Shown here: positions 1 through 4,768 of the stretch, piece after piece
Layout: the number at the start of each line of letters is the position of its first letter
Numbering within the stretch: position 1 is the stretch's first letter
NCBI GenBank assembly: GCA_003577005.1
Contig: QEUW01000352.1
Coordinates: 1-9,229, forward strand
Length of the DNA: 9,229 bases
DNA from: Chloroflexota bacterium
GTDB lineage: Bacteria; Chloroflexota; Anaerolineae; Caldilineales; Caldilineaceae
Direction of reading: 5' to 3'
The notes under the pieces: generated by a model
Told to the model about the DNA's origin: nothing
Database searches by the model: none
Seen by the model: only the letters and a program-made list of their open reading frames with translations
Made by a program: the position numbers and the translations under genes

Positions 1-55
1 TCAATACGTTGGATGACACAATAAAATACGTCATTTGGCGGTTGATATTTTCATC

Positions 56-88
56 GATTTGTCAATACTGGAAATATGATTTGTCAAT
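56..88. repeat. 11-bp direct repeat GATTTGTCAAT, two copies
   Basis: GATTTGTCAAT occurs exactly at 56-66 and again at 78-88. The 22-bp spacing is about two helical turns, so both copies face the same side of the helix, as expected for tandem protein-binding sites. A partial match (TCAAT) begins at base 1 but is cut by the window edge. A regulatory role is inference; the exact repeat is seen directly. Confidence 0.4.
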
Positions 89-238
89 TTTTATTGCATT
101 GCTCAAAACAGATTTGGAACGGGCACATTCACAAACAACACACCAGCATTAAAAAGCACTATAAAAGCTAATATTTAGCGAATATTCAGCAGATTCCACC
201 CGGAGGCATGTGAGGTACGATGATTTGGCCTCAAATAG

Positions 239-258
239 TGTCTATATCATGATAGACA
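239..258. promoter_or_regulatory. operator-like dyad TGTCTAT-N6-ATAGACA
   Basis: Perfect 7-bp inverted arms TGTCTAT (239-245) and ATAGACA (252-258) surround ATCATG. The site lies 60-79 bp upstream of the first start codon. Its size and symmetry fit a dimeric repressor or activator site. No binding family is recognised. Confidence 0.35.
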
Positions 259-285
259 TACCGCTTTGCATGAGCTTTTCGAGCC

Positions 286-335
286 ATTGCCGCATTTTAC
301 CGATGTGAACGAATAACATGGATTATTGCCGCATT
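286..335 (+). repeat. 11-bp direct repeat ATTGCCGCATT around the first start codon
   Basis: ATTGCCGCATT is found at 286-296 and at 325-335, 39 bp apart. The second copy lies inside the first codons of the gene at 318. It may be coincidence or a small duplication. It weakens confidence in the N-terminus of that gene, because its first codons look like duplicated upstream sequence. Confidence 0.3.
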
Positions 336-632
336 AGCCCAGCACAACAGCAAACCAAACCAATACCAAGAGCAAGGCATGGGCAGACTGGCACTGGCAA
401 GCTACAGAGCCACATCCTGGTCGAAGTCTGCAAGAATTTGAAGCCTTTTCAGTCGCTCGAATTTGACCCGCAGAGCGGGCTGGTAACGATCATCACAGAG
501 CTATTGGTTGCCAGCAGCGATGAGCAACAGATCATCGACATCCTGGCGCACCATGGCGCCAATGAAAAAGTGGTGGTTCGGCGCTATGCTGACACCTTCA
601 AGATCGCCTTTACCCGCCACATCCGAGTTTGA
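318..632 (+). CDS. small protein of unknown function, paralogue A (LKPFQSLE family)
   Basis: This 104-residue protein is not recognised from any named family. From about residue 34 onward it aligns without gaps to the 85-residue product of 1398-1655, with about half the residues identical. Shared blocks are LKPFQSLE, a DP-x-x-GLV stretch, TELLV, EKV, RYAD and a terminal RHI. Conservation at the protein level with diverged DNA argues that both are real genes. The pattern suggests a compact alpha/beta domain: two strands, one helix, then two strands. No signal peptide, membrane segment or catalytic motif is visible. The first 33 residues are polar, low in hydrophobics and absent from the paralogue, so the true start could lie further in, but no alternative start with an RBS is obvious. 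No clear Shine-Dalgarno precedes the ATG. Function is unknown; an adaptor or regulator linked to the downstream genes is possible. Confidence 0.7.
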   Translation: MDYCRISPAQQQTKPIPRARHGQTGTGKLQSHILVEVCKNLKPFQSLEFDPQSGLVTIITELLVASSDEQQIIDILAHHGANEKVVVRRYADTFKIAFTRHIRV

Positions 633-645
633 TGATCTACCAGAG

Positions 646-675
646 TTGACAATGGGCTACCACCTGTTTCATACT
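646..675 (+). promoter_or_regulatory. sigma-70-type promoter candidate after the first small gene
   Basis: A perfect -35 TTGACA (646-651) is followed after 18 bp by CATACT (670-675), a 4/6 match to TATAAT. Transcription would begin near 682, at the foot of the hairpin at 679-706. It could drive a short RNA ending at the T run (732-737) or, by readthrough, the genes at 969 and 1398. Seen as sequence match only. Confidence 0.4.
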
Positions 676-678
676 AAG

Positions 679-737
679 GGCTGTGCTCCACAACAGCAGT
701 GCAGCCTGGTGTATGGGAAGGCCGGTGGCTCTTTTTT
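679..737 (+). terminator. overlapping hairpins with a T6 run: possible terminator or attenuator
   Basis: A 9-bp stem with two G-T pairs forms between 679-687 and 698-706 with a 10-nt loop. A second, weaker stem can form between AGCC (703-706) and GGCT (727-730), with an extra GG/CC pair inside, directly before C and six Ts (732-737). The two stems compete for 703-706. This could be a plain terminator for the first gene or a two-state leader. The second stem is short, so confidence is low. Confidence 0.3.
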
Positions 738-968
738 GTTGTGAGACGGCTTGTCTTCCAAGGCTTGTGCTGTTCCTGGATGTGCAAGGCAAGCGAGCGT
801 CACCGAACACAACCTTGTGGCCTTGCGCAAACCACTTAGGAAGCTGGTGATTTTATTGTCTTTTCCTCGACCAACAGTGGCGCACATTGCGTTTGCTCCT
901 GCGGCTGGTTTCAAGGCCGCCGTGATTGGTCACCGTATTCACACGCAAACGATGGGCGATCACTTGCC

Positions 969-1343
969 ATGTCCGACAAGCCGAAGCCAGGCAAAGACAA
1001 GGATTTGCGTTTTATTCGACAGGCGATGGAAGCGACCCAGGCGCTCTTCAGCTTGCTGGGGGAGCAGATAGCAGAACCGGAGGACCCCCGATACGCTACG
1101 TTGCTAGCCGAAGCGCTGTTGCTGGCTACCGACCAACTCGATCTACTTGACCAGATGCTGGCCGACGCCACCTGCGCTCCGACCCTTGTGATCGACCAGA
1201 ACCGTCAATTGCGCCGGCTTGTACGTAGGCTCCTACACGAGAATGGGTCGGCAAACCACCCCGCTCTGGCCCGCGTAGCCCACGCGACAGGAACTCAACT
1301 GAATGCATTACTCGTTGTGAAAGAGATCCGCCAGCCGCACTGA
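969..1343 (+). CDS. small helical protein of unknown function
   Basis: This 124-residue protein is not recognised. It starts with a short charged segment rich in Lys and Pro (residues 1-13), then appears almost wholly alpha-helical. There is a helix around residues 14-33, a leucine- and alanine-rich helix at about 43-65 (LLAEALLLATDQLDLLDQML), and a basic stretch with paired arginines (QLRRLVRRLL) at about 79-89. A further helix may close the protein. There is no signal peptide and no true membrane span. The amphipathic helices suggest protein-protein or helical-bundle packing. It sits between the two LKPFQSLE paralogues, with 54 bp to the following gene, so it is probably co-transcribed with that gene. 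No strong Shine-Dalgarno is visible at the ATG. Two overlapping frames lack supporting features; this one is preferred for its coherent helical pattern and because it fits the gene order. Confidence 0.6.
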   Translation: MSDKPKPGKDKDLRFIRQAMEATQALFSLLGEQIAEPEDPRYATLLAEALLLATDQLDLLDQMLADATCAPTLVIDQNRQLRRLVRRLLHENGSANHPALARVAHATGTQLNALLVVKEIRQPH

Positions 1344-1351
1344 CTGAAGCG

Positions 1352-1371
1352 CCTGGCGTTCATCTGCCAGG
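1352..1371 (+). other. intercistronic stem-loop before the second paralogue
   Basis: A perfect 6-bp stem, CCTGGC (1352-1357) with GCCAGG (1366-1371), encloses an 8-nt loop between the stop at 1343 and the start at 1398. No T run follows, so it is unlikely to be a full terminator. It might stabilise the upstream message or modulate translation of the downstream gene, whose weak RBS (GAAGAGA, 1383-1389) begins 12 nt later. Confidence 0.3.
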
Positions 1372-1397
1372 TTCTCACAACCGAAGAGAACGCACCG

Positions 1398-1655
1398 ATG
1401 CCCGCGACAAATGAGCCGCCCGCCAATCTCCCCCGCAAGATTGCAGAAGTAGTCATCAAACTCAAACCTTTTCAGTCTCTGGAGTACGATCCAGAGACCG
1501 GTCTGGTATCCATTGTGACGGAACTGTTAGTGCCCGGCGACGAAGTCGACAAGATCGCCGAAATCCTCGCACGCTGCGATGAGGATGAGAAGGTAACTGT
1601 CAAACGATACGCCGACAGCTACAAGGTGATCTTGAGTCGGCACATCCAACTATAG
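1398..1655 (+). CDS. small protein of unknown function, paralogue B (LKPFQSLE family)
   Basis: This 85-residue protein is the shorter of two paralogues in the window. After a short polar, proline-containing N-terminus (residues 1-13) it runs as one compact domain. The conserved LKPFQSLE is at about 22-29, followed by a DPETGLV turn, TELLV, an acidic helix (EVDKIAEILA), then EKV and RYAD and a terminal RHI motif. The pattern fits a strand-strand-helix-strand-strand fold, which is an inference from residue periodicity. No enzyme motif, signal peptide or membrane segment is visible. The start is supported by a weak purine-rich RBS at 1383-1389 and by the paralogue match beginning soon after. The gene ends 51 bp before mcrB. 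Function is unknown; its position next to the restriction genes makes a regulator or accessory subunit conceivable but unproven. Confidence 0.75.
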   Translation: MPATNEPPANLPRKIAEVVIKLKPFQSLEYDPETGLVSIVTELLVPGDEVDKIAEILARCDEDEKVTVKRYADSYKVILSRHIQL

Positions 1656-1666
1656 GTGAGGAACGT

Positions 1667-1695
1667 TTGCTTCTTGCGTCACTTTGTTACATAAT
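1667..1695 (+). promoter_or_regulatory. promoter candidate for mcrBC, near-leaderless
   Basis: TTGCTT (1667-1672) and CATAAT (1690-1695) are separated by an ideal 17 bp. The -10 matches 5/6, the -35 only 3/6. Initiation would fall near 1702, about five bases before the mcrB ATG at 1707. That would give a nearly leaderless message and fits the absence of any Shine-Dalgarno there. Match by eye only. Confidence 0.35.
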
Positions 1696-1706
1696 CAACA
1701 ATAGCT

Positions 1707-3149
1707 ATGTCGCAAAGTATGACGCTGCGTCTGCGCAGAACCCGCTATTGGTGTATCACTCTGAGCGATGACGAGGCGCAATGGGCCGCCTGGCGTGTTG
1801 GCAATTTTGTAGCGTTGGGTTGGGATGAGTTAGGCGACGTAAGCCTGCTCAAGCGCCGGGAATTTGAGCAACGTCGCACCGCTCTCCTGGCGCGCTTGCC
1901 AGAGCGGAGCAAGGCAAGCGCCGATCTGGTTTGGCGTTTTGCTCATCACATTCAGGAAGGGGATCGGGTCGTCGTCATCGACCGCAATCGAAACACAGTG
2001 GGGATTGGGATAGTCACCGGCCCCTATTACTTTGTACCCGATGTCTTCAAGGGGCACTGTCTGCCAGTGGAATGGGACGATCTCAGTGTGCGTAAGGCTG
2101 TGCTTCCCAACTGGCGGCGGGCGCTCGTAGAACTCGATCTCGAACAGTTCTCCGCTGTCCAACAGGCGCCGGTGATTGCCGAGGCGCCATCGCCCCTTTA
2201 TCGCCTCGCCGAAAGCGCTGTCCCCTACGAGGTTGCCGCCGCTGTACCGCCATCCAGCGACCCGCGCTGGCGTGATGGAACACCTGCCGGTCCGGACGAA
2301 GCACCGCCCTTCTCCTTATCCGATCTGGCGGCAACAGTCGGCCAGGAGGAAGAGGTTGTTGCTCGCTGGGTGCGAGCAGTAGAACGGAAGGGCCAGCTTA
2401 TTTTCGCCGGACCACCTGGGGTCGGCAAGACCTTTGCCGCTCATGCCTTGGCCCGCCACCTGGTGGGCGGTGGCGACGGCTTTTGGGAGGTGGTGCAGTT
2501 TCATGCCGCCTACAGCTATGAGGATTTTGTTCAGGGTTTGCGACCGCGCAGCAACTCGCTAGGCCAATTGGAATTCCATCTGGAGCCTGGGCGTTTTCTC
2601 TCCTTTTGCCAGCGCGCCGGGGGACACAGTGGGCGCTGTGTGCTGATCATCGATGAGATCAACCGTGCTCCGGTCGCGCGGGTCTTTGGTGAATTGCTCT
2701 ATCTGCTCGAATACCGTGACCAGGCGCTCCGGCTGGCCGGCGGCGAACAGCTTTTCCGCATACCGGCCAACGTCCGGCTGGTCGGTACGATGAACACGGC
2801 CGACCGTTCGATTGCGCTGGTGGATTTTGCCCTCCGCCGCCGCTTTGCCTTTGTCGAGCTGGCGCCAAATTATGAGGCCCTGGCGCGCTTTCACCGGGAC
2901 AACCATACAGATTTCCCGGTTGATGCCCTGATCCGGCTGTTGAACCGGGTCAACCAGGCCATCCAAGATCCGGCCTTTGCCATCGGCACCTCTTATTTTT
3001 TACACGCCGACCTGGCCGAGACGCTGCCTGACATCTGGCAACTGGAGATCGAACCCTACCTGGCTGAATACTTTTTTGACCGGCCTGAGCGGCTGGATGA
3101 GTTTCGCTGGCGCCGGATCAAGGGCCAGCTTGGACTGGCGACCGCATAG
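1707..3149 (+). CDS. mcrB: McrB-type AAA+ GTPase with N-terminal EVE/PUA-like reader (Type IV restriction)
   Basis: Motor and recognition subunit of a modification-dependent (Type IV) restriction system; it should use GTP to translocate and activate the McrC nuclease. The 480 residues read as three parts. Residues about 12-145 form an EVE/PUA-like domain: the start RYWCITLS, the VALGW segment and the GDRVVV...GIGIVTGPYYF core resemble EVE domains, which bind modified bases in a cage. A proline-rich linker covers about 150-205. The AAA+ motor follows: Walker A GPPGVGKT (235-242), the McrB-typical FHAAYSYEDFVQGLRP (265-280), Walker B LIIDEINR (313-320), the GTP-specificity signature MNTADRS (362-368) and arginines RRR (377-379). 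All key motifs are intact, so it looks functional. mcrC starts 20 bp downstream. ATG 1707 has no Shine-Dalgarno; a second ATG at 1719 is possible. The EVE assignment is less certain than the McrB motor. Confidence 0.94.
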   Translation: MSQSMTLRLRRTRYWCITLSDDEAQWAAWRVGNFVALGWDELGDVSLLKRREFEQRRTALLARLPERSKASADLVWRFAHHIQEGDRVVVIDRNRNTVGIGIVTGPYYFVPDVFKGHCLPVEWDDLSVRKAVLPNWRRALVELDLEQFSAVQQAPVIAEAPSPLYRLAESAVPYEVAAAVPPSSDPRWRDGTPAGPDEAPPFSLSDLAATVGQEEEVVARWVRAVERKGQLIFAGPPGVGKTFAAHALARHLVGGGDGFWEVVQFHAAYSYEDFVQGLRPRSNSLGQLEFHLEPGRFLSFCQRAGGHSGRCVLIIDEINRAPVARVFGELLYLLEYRDQALRLAGGEQLFRIPANVRLVGTMNTADRSIALVDFALRRRFAFVELAPNYEALARFHRDNHTDFPVDALIRLLNRVNQAIQDPAFAIGTSYFLHADLAETLPDIWQLEIEPYLAEYFFDRPERLDEFRWRRIKGQLGLATA

Positions 3150-3169
3150 AATCGAACAAAACGAACAGG

Positions 3170-4366
3170 ATGCACCCATCTCCGCACACGTTTCTACAGC
3201 TCACCGAATATGCTACTGAGCGACTGCCCCGCGCGTCGCTACCCGATGAGCTTGGTACGCTATTATGGCAACACTATGGCCGGCAGGTCCTGGTTGAATT
3301 TCCCAGCCCCAAGACCGCTGAACAGTGGCAACTGACGGCGCAAGGATGGGTGGGCATCGTGCCGCTCTCTCCGGTTTACACGGTGCTGCTGCAGCCGCGC
3401 GTGCCGCTGGCGACGCTCTGGTCGATGATTGCCTACGCGGCTGGGTTGCCTGAACTGTTGTCCCCTAGTCACCTGGTTGGCGTCGTGTCGCTGCCAGACC
3501 TCTACGACCGGCTCGCCGCTATCCTGGCGGAGCGCGTGCTCGTTCGTTGCCGGCGGGGAATCTATCACGCTTACGTTGCTCAGTCCGCACGCTTGCCCGT
3601 GGTGCGCGGCCGGGTTGCGCTTGGCCCCACCAGCCGCACGCCGCATGAGCCGCATCTCTTTTGTCATTTTGACGAGCATACGGCAGACGTGGAAGATAAC
3701 CAGATCCTTGCCTGGACATTGGCCTGTATCTTGCGCAGCCACCACTGCACCGAACCCACTCGGACACTGGTGCAGCAGGCGCTGCTAGCCTTGCGGCCGG
3801 TGGTGACGCTACGGCCAGTCTCACCTGCGACCTGTCTTGGGCGCTCCTATAACCGGTTAAACGGTGATTACCAGCCTCTTCATGCGCTCTGCCATTTTAT
3901 CCTGGCCCACACTACACCTGTGACCGCACCGGGTGATTCACCTATGTTGCCCTTTTGCATCCACATGGCGTCGTTATTTGAGCGATTTGTGGCTGCATGG
4001 TTGGAGCAACGGCTGGATCGTGGCTGGCGGCTGCAAGCGCAAGAACGCCACATTTATGACGCCCAAGAAAATCTCGCTTTCACTATCGACCTGGTGATCC
4101 GCGATACGGCTACCGGTTCTGTTCGGTGGGTGCTTGACACGAAATATAAAGCGCCGGCAACCACACCCGCGGCCGAAGACATTGCCCAGGTGGTCACGTA
4201 CGCTGAGGCCACCGGTGCGGCAGAGGCTATCCTCGTCTATCCAACGCCGCTGGTGCGCCCCCTCGATGCACAGATTGGCCGGGTACGAGTTCGCAGCCTC
4301 ACCTTTGCGCTTGACACTGCCGTTGAGGAGGCGGGGCAGCGCTTCCTCGCAGCACTCGCGCCATGA
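3170..4366 (+). CDS. mcrC: McrC-like PD-(D/E)XK nuclease subunit of Type IV restriction
   Basis: Nuclease partner of McrB: it binds the McrB ring, stimulates its GTPase and cuts the DNA. The 398 residues match McrC in order and length. The N-terminal half, which contacts McrB, carries the family-typical pattern ending in YHAYVAQSARLPVVRGR (about 132-148). A helix LFERFVAAWL (269-278) then opens the nuclease domain. The PD-(D/E)XK core is visible as D307 in FTIDLVI followed by D323 and K325 in VLDTKYK, then a helix with Q340 and Y344 (IAQVVTYA). The usual Pro before the first catalytic Asp is Ile here; the acidic residue itself is kept, so activity is expected. The ATG follows a purine stretch AACAGG placed very close to it. 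The 20-bp gap to mcrB indicates co-transcription and probably translational coupling. No strong terminator follows; a weak 5-bp stem (4383-4387 with 4406-4410) before a T7 run is the only candidate. Confidence 0.93.
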   Translation: MHPSPHTFLQLTEYATERLPRASLPDELGTLLWQHYGRQVLVEFPSPKTAEQWQLTAQGWVGIVPLSPVYTVLLQPRVPLATLWSMIAYAAGLPELLSPSHLVGVVSLPDLYDRLAAILAERVLVRCRRGIYHAYVAQSARLPVVRGRVALGPTSRTPHEPHLFCHFDEHTADVEDNQILAWTLACILRSHHCTEPTRTLVQQALLALRPVVTLRPVSPATCLGRSYNRLNGDYQPLHALCHFILAHTTPVTAPGDSPMLPFCIHMASLFERFVAAWLEQRLDRGWRLQAQERHIYDAQENLAFTIDLVIRDTATGSVRWVLDTKYKAPATTPAAEDIAQVVTYAEATGAAEAILVYPTPLVRPLDAQIGRVRVRSLTFALDTAVEEAGQRFLAALAP

Positions 4367-4385
4367 TAGAAAGATCGCCAACACG

Positions 4386-4433
4386 TATAATGGTCTGTAG
4401 TATAGTACGTTTTTTTGTCGCTCAAACAGGAGA
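4386..4433 (+). promoter_or_regulatory. promoter -10 and RBS of the 69-residue gene
   Basis: A perfect TATAAT lies at 4386-4391 and a second -10-like TATAGT at 4401-4406. No good -35 is seen 16-18 bp before either. An AGGAGA Shine-Dalgarno (4428-4433) sits 6 bp before the ATG at 4440, one of the clearest RBSs in the window. The T7 run (4410-4416) may instead end mcrC transcripts. Confidence 0.4.
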
Positions 4434-4439
4434 TACCGT

Positions 4440-4649
4440 ATGCCCTACAACGAACATACCAGAATCCGTGACCTGCTGAACGACCCACGCGCGGTTGCTG
4501 TCCTGGAGCGCCACGTGCCTGGTGCGACCTCGCATCCTCAGCTTCCCGAGGCTCTCGATATGACGCTCCGTGAAGTTTCTTTCTATCCAGAATCTGGGCT
4601 TACGCCAGCCAAACTCCAGGCCCTCGTGCAAGATTTGGCGCAGCTCTAA
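4440..4649 (+). CDS. 69-residue stand-alone helical protein
   Basis: A small soluble protein with a strong RBS and its own promoter -10. The sequence reads as an N-terminal helix with a TRIRDLLNDPRAVAVLERHVPG motif (split here as TRIRDLLNDPRAV then AVLERHVPG; residues 7-28), a loop, the MTLREVSFYP segment (41-50), and a final helix LTPAKLQALVQDLAQL (54-69). From memory this resembles a short helical module seen at the C-terminus of some carbohydrate-active or esterase-like enzymes, occurring here alone; that resemblance is unverified. No signal peptide, cysteine ligand or catalytic motif is present, so it may be a binding module. It is followed by a very strong hairpin terminator and faces the convergent histidine kinase gene. 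It is separated from mcrC by 73 bp and probably belongs to its own unit, so a link to restriction is not supported. Confidence 0.75.
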   Translation: MPYNEHTRIRDLLNDPRAVAVLERHVPGATSHPQLPEALDMTLREVSFYPESGLTPAKLQALVQDLAQL

Positions 4650-4653
4650 TAGG

Positions 4654-4714
4654 AAACATCGTCAAAATGGATAGGGCGACCTTGGCGGTCGCCCTATCCA
4701 TTTTGACGATGTTT
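4654..4714. terminator. perfect 28-bp inverted repeat, bidirectional terminator
   Basis: Arms 4654-4681 and 4687-4714 are perfectly complementary over 28 bp, with only the loop TTGGC (4682-4686). The inner stem is GC-rich (GGGCGACC/GGTCGCCC) and the outer part AT-rich, ending in AAA/TTT. It lies between two convergent genes, 4 bp after the stop of the 69-residue gene and 54 bp past the kinase stop, so it can terminate transcription from both sides. The flanking T tract is short. A smaller overlapping palindrome GTTTG-T-CAAAC spans 4711-4721. Confidence 0.85.
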
Positions 4715-4768
4715 GTCAAACTCGAGCAGATGCCTTGTCAGTACCACGACTGGCGCCGACACGTGTGG

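Larger units (their letters stand above)
1..317. other. AT-rich gene-free leader region
   Basis: I see no convincing gene here. The stretch is clearly richer in A+T than the rest of the window. It holds direct repeats (56-66 and 78-88), a small palindrome GCTAA-TAT-TTAGC (167-179), an operator-like dyad (239-258) and another direct repeat reaching into the first gene (286-296 and 325-335). TATAAT-like hexamers such as TATGAT (75-80) and TATAAA (160-165) have no good -35 partner at 16-18 bp, so no promoter is assigned. It probably contains the regulatory region of the gene that starts at 318. The upstream neighbour lies outside the window. Confidence 0.6.
633..968. other. 336-bp gap without a convincing gene
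   Basis: Several open frames cross this stretch, but none has a good start signal, family resemblance or conserved motif. What can be supported is a consensus-like promoter just after the first gene and a pair of overlapping hairpins ending in a T run, described separately. From about 740 to 968 nothing further stands out. The gap separates the first small gene from the second, so the small genes are probably not all on one transcript. Confidence 0.5.

Noticed and set aside
751..1071. 106-codon open frame on the + strand
   Set aside because: Overlaps the helical protein gene in another frame, starts without an RBS and shows no coherent domain pattern; composition looks like translated non-coding DNA.
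926..1150. 74-codon + strand frame overlapping the start of the 969 gene
   Set aside because: No RBS or family features; the frame starting at 969 has a cleaner helical pattern and fits the spacing to the next gene.
2559..2966. 135-codon - strand frame inside mcrB
   Set aside because: Lies opposite the AAA+ motor with all its motifs; antisense shadow.
3263..3745. 160-codon - strand frame inside mcrC
   Set aside because: Opposite the intact McrC gene; no start signal or family resemblance.
3974..4384. 136-codon - strand frame opposite the McrC nuclease domain
   Set aside because: Covers the reverse complement of the PD-(D/E)XK core; no own features.
4383..4416. Intrinsic terminator after mcrC
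   Set aside because: Only a 5-bp stem with an 18-nt loop precedes the T7 run; too weak to call, so it is mentioned only as an alternative reading of the promoter region.
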